DNA from: CALAED01 sp937891035
Lineage (GTDB): Bacteria; Actinomycetota; Actinomycetes; Streptosporangiales; Streptosporangiaceae
Direction of reading: 5' to 3'
DNA: 31,825 nucleotides
Assembly (NCBI GenBank): GCA_035642125.1
Contig: DASQSZ010000496.1
Location: 1 to 31,825 of the forward strand
Shown here: positions 15,578-23,256 of the stretch, piece after piece
Layout: each line of letters starts with the position of its first letter
Numbering within the stretch: the first letter of the stretch is position 1
The notes under the pieces: generated by a model
Told to the model about the DNA's origin: nothing
Database searches by the model: none
Seen by the model: the letters and a program-made list of their open reading frames with translations, nothing else
Made by a program: the position numbers and the translations under genes

Positions 15578-17203
15578 TCAGCCGAGCTTGGGGGTGGCTC
15601 GCTCGATGATGGCGGCGACGTCGGCGCCGGGCGGGAGGGTGCCGTAGGCCTGGCCCCAGTCGCCGCCGAGCCGGGAGGCGCAAAAGGCGTCGGCTACGGC
15701 CGGATGCCCGTGCCTGACCAGCAAAGACCCTTGCAGGACCAGGGCCAGGCGCTCGACGATACGCCGGGCGCGCTGCTCGATGGTCGCGGTGTCGGCGAGG
15801 GAGGCCTTGACGTCATCGACGGCGGCGTCGAGGTCGCGGTCGGCGCCGGTGGCCTGCTCGACCTCGGTGAAGAACGCCTCGACGGCGTGCGGTTCCTTGA
15901 CCATGGCGCGAAGCACGTCGAGCGCCGCGACGTTCCCAGAGCCCTCCCAGATGGAGCCGAGGGGCGATTCGCGAAACAACCGCGGCATGCCGGACTCTTC
16001 GATGTAGCCGTTGCCGCCGAGGCATTCGAGGGCTTCGGCGGCGTGTCCGGGGGCGCGCTTGCACACCCAGTACTTGCTGACGGCCAGCCCGAGCCGTTTG
16101 AACGACGTCTCAGTGGCGTCGCCGCGCACGGAGCGGTCGGTGGCCCCGGCCAGCCGCATCATGACGGCGGTGGCGGCCTCGGACTCCACGGCCAGGTCGG
16201 CGAGCACGTTGCGCATCAGCGGCTGGTCGACCAGATAGCGGCCGAACGCCTGCCGGTGGGCGGCATGGTGGACGGCCTGGGTCACGCCGTGCCGCATCCC
16301 GCCCGCAGCGCCGATCACGCAGTCGAGCCGGGTCATGTTGACCATCTCGATGATCGTGCGGACGCCGCGGCCCTCGTCGCCGACCCGCCAGGCGAGCGCG
16401 CCCTCGTATTCCACCTCGGCGGAGGCGTTCGACCGGTTGCCGAGCTTGTCCTTGAGGCGTTGCAGCCGCATCGCGTTGCGCGTGCCGTCCGGCAGCACGC
16501 GCGGCAGCAGGAAGCAGGTCAGCCCGCCCGGCGCCTGCGCCAGGACGAGGAACACGTCGCACATCGGCGCCGATGTGAACCACTTGTGCCCGGTGAGGAC
16601 GTACGTCCCGTCGGCCTGCGGCTCGGCGCGCGTCGTGCCCGCCCGCACGTCGGAACCGCCCTGCTTTTCGGTCATCGACATACCGGCGAGCAGTCCGCGC
16701 TTGGCGAGCGGTGGCCGCAGCCCCGGGTCGTACGCGCCGGCCGTGAGCAGCGGCTCGTAGGCCGCGGCCAAGTCGGGGGAGTGGCGCAGCGCGGGCACGA
16801 CCGCGTACGTCATCGAGATCGGGCAGCCGTGCCCGGCGTCGGTGCGCCAGACATAGAACTTCGCGGCCCTGGCCACGTGCGCGCCGGCCCGATCGGCCGC
16901 CCACGGGGCGGCATGCAGCCCGTACGCCACGGCTGTGTCCATGAGCTGGTGCCAGGCCGGATGGAACTCCACCTCGTCGATGCGGTTGCCGTAGCGGTCG
17001 TGCGTGCGCAGCACCGGCGGATGCTCGTTGGCGAGCCGTCCCCGCTCCTGCGCCGCGCTCGTTCCGGCGAGCCGGCCAAGCTCGCGGATCTCGGCGGTCG
17101 CCCAGTCCGCGCCCTCGCGCGCCAGCCCCTCCAGGAAAGCCGGGTCGGCCGCGACGTCGTAGTCCACCAGCGGCGGAACCTGATTGAACACCTCGTGCGT
17201 CAT
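15578..17203 (-). CDS. aidB: AidB-like acyl-CoA dehydrogenase family protein
   Basis: A 541-residue flavoprotein, the same length as Escherichia coli AidB, the alkylation-response flavoprotein. Landmarks: GMSMTEKQGGSDVRAGT at about 174-190, GHKWFTSAPMCDVFLVLAQ at about 205-223, RLKDKLGNRSNASAE, ECLGGNGYIEESGMPRLFRE at about 393-411, and GSIWEGSGNV. These are conserved in the AidB branch rather than in beta-oxidation enzymes, and the AidB-type C-terminal domain is present. E. coli AidB binds DNA and protects against alkylating agents; whether this one does the same is inferred. GGGAG lies about eight bases before the ATG at 17203. A perfect 19-bp inverted repeat lies about 50 bases upstream. 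No ada or alkA gene is adjacent. Confidence 0.9.
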   Translation of the reverse strand: MTHEVFNQVPPLVDYDVAADPAFLEGLAREGADWATAEIRELGRLAGTSAAQERGRLANEHPPVLRTHDRYGNRIDEVEFHPAWHQLMDTAVAYGLHAAPWAADRAGAHVARAAKFYVWRTDAGHGCPISMTYAVVPALRHSPDLAAAYEPLLTAGAYDPGLRPPLAKRGLLAGMSMTEKQGGSDVRAGTTRAEPQADGTYVLTGHKWFTSAPMCDVFLVLAQAPGGLTCFLLPRVLPDGTRNAMRLQRLKDKLGNRSNASAEVEYEGALAWRVGDEGRGVRTIIEMVNMTRLDCVIGAAGGMRHGVTQAVHHAAHRQAFGRYLVDQPLMRNVLADLAVESEAATAVMMRLAGATDRSVRGDATETSFKRLGLAVSKYWVCKRAPGHAAEALECLGGNGYIEESGMPRLFRESPLGSIWEGSGNVAALDVLRAMVKEPHAVEAFFTEVEQATGADRDLDAAVDDVKASLADTATIEQRARRIVERLALVLQGSLLVRHGHPAVADAFCASRLGGDWGQAYGTLPPGADVAAIIERATPKLG

Positions 17204-17251
17204 GGCGCTGCTCCCACTGCCGGCGGCCGGCTCCCCTGTCGTACGCCACGA

Positions 17252-17270
17252 TACCGAATCAGGTTCGGTA
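17252..17270. promoter_or_regulatory. Inverted repeat upstream of aidB, probable operator
   Basis: TACCGAA-TCAGG-TTCGGTA: perfect seven-base arms around five bases, 49-67 bases ahead of the aidB-like start in the 84-base gap after the chelatase gene. The size and symmetry fit a TetR- or MarR-type dimer. The cognate regulator is not identified. Confidence 0.4.
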
Positions 17271-17287
17271 CGGCTGGGGTCGTTCGG

Positions 17288-18118
17288 TCAGCCGACCGCC
17301 GCCGCCCGCAGGTCGTCCACCGTCTCGTCGTAGCGGCGCAGCACGAGGCCGGCCAGTTCGGGCGCGGCGCCGAGCACGGGGGAGACCACGTCGGCCCCGG
17401 CGCGCAGCGTCTCGGTCCATACCTTGTCGGCGAAGTAGCCGGGGGCCAAGAAGTACGACGCCACGGCGACGCGCGGCGCGCCGGCCGCGCGCAGCGCCCG
17501 CACCGCCTCGGCCGGCGTCGGCCGCGCGGCGGACGCGTAGGCGGGGACGACATCGTGCCAGCCGCGCCGCCGCCAGCGGCGCGCCAGCCGGGCGATGGTC
17601 GCGGCCGCGGCCGGATCACTGGAACCCGCCGCCGCGAGCACGACGGCCGTATCCGGGTCGCCGGCCGGCGTCCCGGCCTCGGCCAGCCGCCGCTCCAGCG
17701 CCGCGACCAACAGTGGATGCGGCCCCAGCGGGTCGCCGTAGCGCAGCGCGAGACGGGGGTGGCGGCGGTGGACTTCGGCCAGCGCACGCGGGATGTCGGT
17801 CTTGGTGTGGTACGCGGCGGTCAGTAGCAGCGGCAGCACCACCGCGCCCTCGTCGGCGGCGGCCAGTGCGCCAAGCGCCTGCACGGGTGTGGGCGGCGCG
17901 TGGTCGAGATACGACGTCACCACGCGCAGGCGCGGGCGGCGCGCCCGCACGGCGACCAGCAGATCCTCGACCGTCGCCGCCGCCCGCGGGTCCCGGCTGC
18001 CGTGGGCCACCGCGACCAGCGCCGGCCCGGCGGGACCGCCGGCGGAGCCGCCGTTGGGGACGCCGTTGGGACCGGACCAAGTCGGGGTGCCGGCCGCGGT
18101 CAAAGGTGGATGCCGCAT
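17288..18118 (-). CDS. sirB: Sirohydrochlorin chelatase, two-domain (CbiX/SirB family)
   Basis: About 276 residues formed by two related chelatase half-domains. The first has VAVAHGSRDPRAAAT with the catalytic histidine and LLLTAAYHTKTDIP with the second metal-site histidine; the second half has VLAAAGSSDPAAAAT, where the histidine is lost, and VASYFLAPGYFADKV. It inserts ferrous iron into sirohydrochlorin to make siroheme, the cofactor of the sulfite reductase two genes upstream, which explains its place as the last gene of the operon. The ATG at 18118 overlaps the end of cysH by 19 bases; a TTG at 18103 overlapping the cysH stop codon is an alternative. A longer open frame to 18445 lies inside cysH and is rejected. 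A cobalt chelatase role is less likely here. Confidence 0.88.
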   Translation of the reverse strand: MRHPPLTAAGTPTWSGPNGVPNGGSAGGPAGPALVAVAHGSRDPRAAATVEDLLVAVRARRPRLRVVTSYLDHAPPTPVQALGALAAADEGAVVLPLLLTAAYHTKTDIPRALAEVHRRHPRLALRYGDPLGPHPLLVAALERRLAEAGTPAGDPDTAVVLAAAGSSDPAAAATIARLARRWRRRGWHDVVPAYASAARPTPAEAVRALRAAGAPRVAVASYFLAPGYFADKVWTETLRAGADVVSPVLGAAPELAGLVLRRYDETVDDLRAAAVG

Positions 18119-18819
18119 TCGGTTTTGCCCGTTCCGGCCCAGCGGCCACTGCGCGGGTCGTCGCCGTGGGCCACCCTGCGGGTGCAGGGCTCGCACCCGA
18201 TCGAGAGGTACCCGTCGTACTGCAGCGGGTTGACCAGCACGCCGTTGTCGTCGATGTAGTTGGCGACGTCCGCATCGGTCCAGTCGAGGATCGGGTTGAC
18301 CTTGACCATGCCGCGCTTGCGGTCCCACTCCACCGGCCGCATCGCGCGCCGGGTGCTGGTCTCTCCCCTGCGGATCCCGCTGAACCACGCCATGTAGCCT
18401 TCGAGGGCCCGGCTCAGCGGCTCCACCTTGCGCAGGTGGCAGCACAGATCGGGGTTGCGGCCATACAGCCTGGGGCCCAGGTCGCGCTCCTGCTCATCGA
18501 CCGTGCGGGTCGGGGTCGCGTTGATCACGTTGACGGGGTAGACCGCCTCGACCGCATCGCGGGTGCCGATGGTCTCGGCGAAGTGATATCCGGTGTCGAC
18601 GAAGATCACGTCGACACCCGGCTTGACCTTCGACACCAGGTGGATCAGCGCGGCATCGGTCATCGAGGATGTCAGGCAGATGCGGTCGCCGAACGTGGCG
18701 GCCGCCCACCGGACGATCTCCAGCGCCGAGGCGCCCTCCAGCGCCGCTCCGGCCGAGTCGGCGAGGTCCGCCAGGTCGAGCGCGGGCCGATCCGTCGTAG
18801 CCGTCGTCGCGGCGGTCAT
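18100..18819 (-). CDS. cysH: Adenylyl-sulfate (APS) reductase, thioredoxin-dependent
   Basis: A 239-residue assimilatory reductase that turns APS into sulfite. The PP-loop motif is CLTSSMTDAALIH at about 48-60, and VDTGYHFAET follows. The cysteines Cys126-Cys127 and Cys209/Cys212 form the [4Fe-4S] binding set that separates APS reductases from the cluster-free PAPS type, and the catalytic cysteine is Cys235 in ECGIHL at the C-terminus. The start ATG overlaps the stop of the zinc-ribbon gene (ATGA), and the 3' end overlaps the chelatase gene, so the three are translated in series. The absence of cysC in the window agrees with direct APS reduction, though cysD/cysN must be elsewhere. Confidence 0.95.
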   Translation of the reverse strand: MTAATTATTDRPALDLADLADSAGAALEGASALEIVRWAAATFGDRICLTSSMTDAALIHLVSKVKPGVDVIFVDTGYHFAETIGTRDAVEAVYPVNVINATPTRTVDEQERDLGPRLYGRNPDLCCHLRKVEPLSRALEGYMAWFSGIRRGETSTRRAMRPVEWDRKRGMVKVNPILDWTDADVANYIDDNGVLVNPLQYDGYLSIGCEPCTRRVAHGDDPRSGRWAGTGKTECGIHL

Positions 18820-18959
18820 CGGGCGACTCCTATTCCCACGAATCTCAGCCGGAACGCGCGGGCGCAGGCCCGGCAGTGCCAGCCGCCGTCGTTCTCGTAC
18901 GGTTCGAGGTCCTCATCGCCGCAGTAGGGGCAGTAGAAGGGAACGGCACGCTCACTCAT
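18816..18959 (-). CDS. Small zinc-ribbon protein of the sulfite-reductase operon
   Basis: A 47-residue protein, MSERAVPFYCPYCGDEDLEP and onward, with two CxxC knuckles (Cys10/Cys13 and Cys29/Cys32) 15 residues apart and a basic C-terminus. It should bind one zinc ion. The gene starts 18 bases after the sulfite-reductase stop, and its own stop overlaps the cysH start as ATGA. Small ORFs in this place recur in the sir-cysH operons of actinomycetes (Streptomyces coelicolor has one between SCO6102 and SCO6100, as I recall), so it is probably a real partner of sulfate reduction. Function unknown: a metal or electron-transfer accessory, or a regulator, are possibilities. Confidence 0.88.
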   Translation of the reverse strand: MSERAVPFYCPYCGDEDLEPYENDGGWHCRACARAFRLRFVGIGVAR

Positions 18960-18977
18960 GATCGACGACCCCCCGTC

Positions 18978-20678
18978 CTACTGCAGGTCCGCTTCGGCGG
19001 CCCGGCCGACCCATTGGGCGAAGGTCTCGCCCGGGGCACGCTGCGCGTCGTAGCGCCGGACCACTCGCTCGACGTAGTCGGGCAGCGCCGCCGCGGTCGT
19101 CTTGAGCCCGCGCACCTTTTTGCCGAAGCCGCCCGCGCCCCCCGCGCCGCCGAGCGACCCGCCCAGGTGGATCTGGAAGCCCTCGACCTGGTTGCCGTCG
19201 GCGTCGGTGACCAACTGGCCCTTGAGGCCGATGTCGGCGGTCTGGATGCGGGCACAGGAGTTGGGGCAGCCGTTGACGTTGATCGTGAGCGGCTGGTCGA
19301 AGTCGGGCAGCCGCCGCTCCAGTTCCTCGATCAGGTCGATGGCGCGTTGCTTGGTCTCGACGATCGCCAGCTTGCAGTACTCGATGCCGGTGCAGGCCAT
19401 GGTCTGCCGCTGGAACGTCGACGGCCGGACCCGCAGGCCGTGCCGCTCCAGGGCGTCGGCGAGCTCCTCCGTACGGCTTTGCGGCACGTCGAGGATGACC
19501 ATCTTCTGCTCGGTCGTGGTCCGCACCCGTCCCGAGCCGTACTCTTCGGCGAGGTCGGCGATGACGCGCAGCAGCGCACCGCTCACCCGGCCGACCTTCG
19601 GGGCGAACCCGACGTAGTAGTCGCCGTCGCGCTGCGGGCGGATGCCGACGTGGTCGCGGCGGTCGCCGGGCGGCGGCGCGGGCGCCGGGCCGTCGGGCAA
19701 GGCGTACCCGAGGTACTCCTTTTCGAGGACCTCGCGGAACCGCTCGGGTCCCCAGTCGTTCATCAGGAACTTGATGCGGGCGCGATGCCGCAGCCGCCGG
19801 TAGCCGTAGTCGCGGAAGATGCCGGTGATGCCCGCCCATACCTCGTGCACCTGGTCGGGCCGGACGAAGGCGCCGAGCCGCTTGGCGAACATCGGGTTGG
19901 TGGACAGGCCACCGCCCACCCAGACGTCGAAACCGGGCTCCCCGTCGTCGTTGACGACGCCGACGAAGGCGACGTCGTTGATCTCGTGGATGGTGCACTG
20001 GACGGGGCAGCCCGACAGCGCCGACTTGTACTTGCGCGGCAGGTTGGAGAACTCGTGACTGCCGACGTAGCGGCCGGCGATGTCGCGGATCTGCGGGGTG
20101 GCGTCGATCACCTCATCGGCGTCGATCCCGGCCAGCGGACAACCGAGGATCACCCGCGGGGTGTCGCCGCAGGCCTCGGTGGTCGACAGGCCGACCGCCT
20201 CGAGCGCCGCCCAGATCGCCGGCACCGACTCGATCTCCACCCAGTGCAGCTGGATGTTCTGCCGGTCGGTGAGGTCCGCGGTGCCGCGGGCGTAGGTCTG
20301 GGAGATGTCGGCGATGGTGCGCAGCTGGGCGAGGTCGAGCTGACCGCCGTCGACGCGGATGCGCAGCATGAAGTAGCGGTCGTCGAGGTCCTCGGGCTCG
20401 AGGACGGCGGTCTTGCCGCCGTCGATGCCGGGCCGGCGCTGGGTGTAGAGGCCGTACCAGCGGAAGCGTCCGCGCAGGTCGGCCGGGTCGATCGAGTCGA
20501 AACCGTGGTGGGCGTAGATGTCGATGATGCGCCGCCGGACATTGAGCCCGTCGTCGTTTTTCTTGTTCTCCTCGTTCTTGTTGAGCGGCTCGCGGTAGCC
20601 GAGAGCCCACTGACCCTCACCGCGTTTCGGCCGCTTCGCGGGTGGTTTGGCGGTCGACTTCGTCGTGCTGGATGGCAT
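18978..20678 (-). CDS. sir: Ferredoxin-type sulfite reductase (NirA/SirA family)
   Basis: A 566-residue siroheme/[4Fe-4S] enzyme that reduces sulfite to sulfide by six electrons from ferredoxin. It has two repeats of the nitrite/sulfite reductase fold. The cluster and siroheme cysteines are Cys429 and Cys435 (ACTGIEYCKLA) and Cys471 and Cys475 (NGCPNSCARIQ). Tyr75 or Tyr78 (RWYGLYTQRRPG) and Cys170 (TEACGDTPR) match the residues I recall forming the Tyr-Cys crosslink in Mycobacterium tuberculosis NirA, which marks sulfite rather than nitrite reductase. The operon (cysH, chelatase) supports this. AAAGGA about ten bases before the ATG at 20678 fixes the start. The first 45 residues are Lys-rich and probably unstructured. 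A leader peptide lies upstream. Confidence 0.95.
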   Translation of the reverse strand: MPSSTTKSTAKPPAKRPKRGEGQWALGYREPLNKNEENKKNDDGLNVRRRIIDIYAHHGFDSIDPADLRGRFRWYGLYTQRRPGIDGGKTAVLEPEDLDDRYFMLRIRVDGGQLDLAQLRTIADISQTYARGTADLTDRQNIQLHWVEIESVPAIWAALEAVGLSTTEACGDTPRVILGCPLAGIDADEVIDATPQIRDIAGRYVGSHEFSNLPRKYKSALSGCPVQCTIHEINDVAFVGVVNDDGEPGFDVWVGGGLSTNPMFAKRLGAFVRPDQVHEVWAGITGIFRDYGYRRLRHRARIKFLMNDWGPERFREVLEKEYLGYALPDGPAPAPPPGDRRDHVGIRPQRDGDYYVGFAPKVGRVSGALLRVIADLAEEYGSGRVRTTTEQKMVILDVPQSRTEELADALERHGLRVRPSTFQRQTMACTGIEYCKLAIVETKQRAIDLIEELERRLPDFDQPLTINVNGCPNSCARIQTADIGLKGQLVTDADGNQVEGFQIHLGGSLGGAGGAGGFGKKVRGLKTTAAALPDYVERVVRRYDAQRAPGETFAQWVGRAAEADLQ

Positions 20679-20845
20679 GTGGCGCGCGTCCTTTTGTGGA
20701 ACTGTGCGGGTTGCGGATGGGTGGGACGCGTGGCGGCACCGGCGACTAGGTCCAGGCCGATCCGGCCGAGATGAGGACAGACGCCGTGCGCACGACGCTC
20801 CCGGGACCGGCGAAAAACGGGTCGCTTACGGAGCGTGGTGGGGCG

Positions 20846-20923
20846 TCAGAGACACAGTGCGCTGCGGACGCGGAGGAAGTCAACGTGCCGGCGCATGACC
20901 AGCATCGGATCCGCGGCAGACAT
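20846..20923 (-). CDS. Putative leader peptide of the sulfite-reductase operon
   Basis: A 25-codon ORF starting at 20923: MSAADPMLVMRRHVDFLRVR followed by SALCL and TGA. The core RRHVDFLRV-SALC is the pattern of the small putative leader peptides known ahead of sulfur-metabolism operons in actinomycetes. Its ATG is seven bases after a -10 element with no ribosome site between, so it is probably translated from a leaderless mRNA. It ends 167 bases before the sulfite-reductase start. A single cysteine codon lies two codons before the stop. The untranslated stretch after it holds a TTTTT run near 20812-20816 beside a short hairpin. Attenuation by cysteine or charged tRNA is an inference. Confidence 0.7.
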   Translation of the reverse strand: MSAADPMLVMRRHVDFLRVRSALCL

Positions 20924-20930
20924 GCCTTGA

Positions 20931-20959
20931 CTCTTACATGCCGTCTCGGGCCTTGTCCA
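20931..20959 (-). promoter_or_regulatory. Promoter of the leader peptide and sulfite-reductase operon
   Basis: TGGACA (20959-20954), a 17-base spacer and TAAGAG (20936-20931) on the minus strand. Both elements are close to the housekeeping consensus and the predicted start falls at the leader-peptide ATG (20923). It reads into the leader, sir, the zinc ribbon, cysH and sirB. Confidence 0.5.
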
Positions 20960-21026
20960 GCCGGGTCCGCCATCTGGACAGGTGAGAGGGGCCACGTCCC
21001 GGCCGGGAATAGGCGGGAACCCCCTG

Positions 21027-21155
21027 TCACCCCTGCCGAACCCAGTTGATCGGCGGCTCGTCGTGGGTCTCTTGCGGCCGCTGGTGCTGGCAGTCGCACC
21101 ATGAGCCGCCACGGCAGTCGTCATGGTGGCGATCGCGGCACGCCTGACAGATCAT
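21027..21155 (-). CDS. Small Cys/His-rich protein
   Basis: A 42-residue protein, MICQACRDRHHDDCRGGSWC and onward, with cysteines at 3, 6, 14, 20 and 22 and histidines at 10, 11 and 24 packed in the first 25 residues; the tail is polar and ends INWVRQG. The CxxC and CxC pairs suggest it binds zinc, possibly two ions or a cluster. Similar tiny proteins seem to be conserved in filamentous actinomycetes, but no function is known. It starts at 21155, divergent from the gene at 21216, and ends 68 bases before the -35 of the sulfite-reductase promoter, so it is probably separately transcribed. GGGAG lies very close to the ATG. Confidence 0.7.
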   Translation of the reverse strand: MICQACRDRHHDDCRGGSWCDCQHQRPQETHDEPPINWVRQG

Positions 21156-21215
21156 TCTCCCATTGTCGCCGCATGGGGAACGGCAAAACAGAACGATATT
21201 CGGTAGGGTGCGGCC

Positions 21216-22025
21216 ATGGCCGTGTCGATGGTCGAAATCGTCGAGGACCTGCGTGCGGAGACCCTCGACCTCGAACGGATGCTGGCGCCGCTGCCCGCCG
21301 CCGCGTGGGAAACCGCGACCCCGGCTCCCGGCTGGGCCGTTCGCGACCAGGTGAGTCACCTCGCCTGGTTCGACGACGCCGCCGTACAGGCGGCGACCGC
21401 GCCGGACGACTTCCGGGCCGCGACGGCCGGGGCGACGGCCGAGGCGCGGGGCGTCGACGACATCGCGGCGCGCTATCGTGCGCTGTCCGTTCGGGAGCTG
21501 CGCGAGTGGTTCCGCGCCGCGCGGGCGCGGCTGCTCGACGTCCTCGCCGGGCTGGACGCCAAGGCCCGGATCGCCTGGTATGGCCCGGACATGAGCGCGG
21601 CCTCGTTCGCCACGGCCAGGCTCATGGAGACGTGGGCGCACGGCCAGGACGTGGCCGACGCGCTCGGCGTGTCCCGGCCGCCGACGGACCGCCTTCGGCA
21701 CGTGGCGCACATCGGCGTCCGCGCGCTGCCCTACAGCTTCGCCGCCCACGGTCGGCAGGTGCCGGCCGCGCCCGTCCGCGTCGAAGTGACCCTGCCAAGC
21801 GGCGCCGTTCTCGCCCTCGGTCCCGAGTCGGCCGCCGACGTGGTGCGCGGCGCCGCGCTCGACTTCTGTCTCGTCGTCACCCAGCGGCGCCACCTGGCCG
21901 ATGTCGCCCTCGACGTGACCGGACCGGTGGCCGCCGAGTGGATGCCGATCGCCCAGGCCTTCGCCGGACCGCCCGGCGCCGGACGCTCACCAGGTCAGTT
22001 CGCCCGCGCCGGCGAAGGGGTATAA
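21216..22025 (+). CDS. TIGR03084 family metal-binding protein (DinB/maleylpyruvate-isomerase fold)
   Basis: A 269-residue protein with the four-helix DinB-like fold of mycothiol-dependent maleylpyruvate isomerase. The fold's metal histidines are expected in DQVSHLAWFD (His48) and METWAHGQDVADAL (His142), and the third probably in VAHIGVRALPYS. A C-terminal domain (about 175-245) has the strand pattern RVEVTLPSGAVLALG seen in this family. Members may transfer or use mycothiol, but none of this subgroup has a proven reaction. The ATG at 21216 is preceded by AGGG seven bases away; the same bases form TAGGGT, a possible -10 of a leaderless message. It is divergent from the Cys-rich gene. Family confident, function unknown. 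Confidence 0.88.
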   Translation: MAVSMVEIVEDLRAETLDLERMLAPLPAAAWETATPAPGWAVRDQVSHLAWFDDAAVQAATAPDDFRAATAGATAEARGVDDIAARYRALSVRELREWFRAARARLLDVLAGLDAKARIAWYGPDMSAASFATARLMETWAHGQDVADALGVSRPPTDRLRHVAHIGVRALPYSFAAHGRQVPAAPVRVEVTLPSGAVLALGPESAADVVRGAALDFCLVVTQRRHLADVALDVTGPVAAEWMPIAQAFAGPPGAGRSPGQFARAGEGV

Positions 22026-22268
22026 GCGAGGGGACGGGCAACGTGTGAGCATCGTCATAGTGTCGAAGAGACTCCGGCTGGTACCCGATCCTCACCATCT
22101 GCAACCGGGATCGAACGGGCCCGAAATCCCTTGACGGCACGGATGGTCGCACACTGGATCAGGGGGGCGGGCGGGCTTTTCGGGCGTCCGCTCGACCCAC
22201 CGCATACGATCGTTGGATTGGGTGATGCGGCACTGTTCCGGACCGGCCACGCTCTACCTTAGGACTTC

Positions 22269-23213
22269 GTGACGACCGTCTTTGATGCTCCGCGCCTTTC
22301 CGAGTCACCGACCGCAGCCGCCCCGCCTCGGAAGGTGGCTTGGCGACTCGTGCGCAGCACCGCGGTCGCGGCCTTTCGCTACCGAGTCACCGGACTCGCC
22401 GCCGAAGCCGCGTTCTTCGCGCTGCTGTCGCTGCCGCCGCTGGTCATCGGCCTCGTCGGCACGATGGGGCATTTTCGCGGGGCGCTGGGCGAAGGCACCA
22501 TCATCGAGATCAGGTCGTGGGTGATCGACAAGTCCGGCACCGTGCTCACCGGGCCCGCCGTCGACTCGGTCGTCGTTCCCCTCGTCGACGACGTGATCAG
22601 AGGCGGCCGCGGCGACATCGTCTCGATCAGCTTCCTCATCTCACTGTGGGCCGGCTCCCGGGCGCTGAACGTCTACGTCGACACCATCACCATCGCCTAC
22701 GGCCTGTCCGGCATCAGGGGCATCGTGCGCACCCGACTACGGGCCTTCATCCTCTACTTGATCGGCCTGCTGATGATGATCGTCGTGATCCCGCTGCTGA
22801 TGGCGGGGCCGACCCTGGTGCGCCGGGCACTGCCGGGCGCGGCGGGCTTCGTGCAGCTGTTCTACTGGCCGGTCGTCGTCATCTTGTCAATCTTGTTCCT
22901 GGCGCTGCTCTACCACCTGAGCGTGCCGGTCAGGACCTCTTGGTGGCGGGAGGTCCCGGGCGCGGTCATCGCCCTCGTCATCTGGATCCTGGGCAGCTTC
23001 GTGCTGCGGTTTTACCTGGCCGGCTCGATGGCCGGCGTGTCGGTGTACGGATCGCTGGCCGCGTCGATCGCGCTGCTGGCCTGGCTGTACGTGGCGGCGC
23101 TCGCCGTATTGATCGGCGCGGCGCTGAACGCGGAGATCGACAAGCTGTGGCCGAGCGCCGACACCGCGCGGGCGCGGGCGATCAGGGCCGCCGCCCAGCC
23201 GTCGACCGGATAG
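22269..23213 (+). CDS. YihY/BrkB family inner-membrane protein
   Basis: A 314-residue integral membrane protein of the YihY (formerly RNase BN) family. About six hydrophobic segments are visible: near 46-66, 110-131, 156-177, 192-215, 228-250 and 262-288. Family residues include GLAAEAAFFALLSLPPLVIG in the first segment, ISLWAGSRA, and the late SVYGSLAASIALLAWLYV, followed by GAALNAEID. The cytosolic ends are short. The family is not a nuclease; its role is unsettled, with transport suggested. The GTG at 22269 has AGGA at 22261-22264, four bases away, which is close. The 243 bases before it hold no gene. The phosphoribosyltransferase gene follows 43 bases later on the same strand. Confidence 0.92.
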   Translation: MTTVFDAPRLSESPTAAAPPRKVAWRLVRSTAVAAFRYRVTGLAAEAAFFALLSLPPLVIGLVGTMGHFRGALGEGTIIEIRSWVIDKSGTVLTGPAVDSVVVPLVDDVIRGGRGDIVSISFLISLWAGSRALNVYVDTITIAYGLSGIRGIVRTRLRAFILYLIGLLMMIVVIPLLMAGPTLVRRALPGAAGFVQLFYWPVVVILSILFLALLYHLSVPVRTSWWREVPGAVIALVIWILGSFVLRFYLAGSMAGVSVYGSLAASIALLAWLYVAALAVLIGAALNAEIDKLWPSADTARARAIRAAAQPSTG

Positions 23214-23256
23214 CGCACGGGTGCTACCCGGCGCCCGGCGTGGGTAGGGGGAGAAC

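Noticed and set aside
18119..18445. N-terminal extension of the chelatase frame to 18445
   Set aside because: It lies wholly inside cysH in another frame and shows no chelatase similarity; the family N-terminus (VAVAHGSRDP) is reached soon after 18118.
22081..22106. GGTT-N16-GGGTAC on the minus strand, a fuller SigB-type match
   Set aside because: No gene lies downstream in that direction; it would only make RNA antisense to the gene at 21216-22025. Probably chance.
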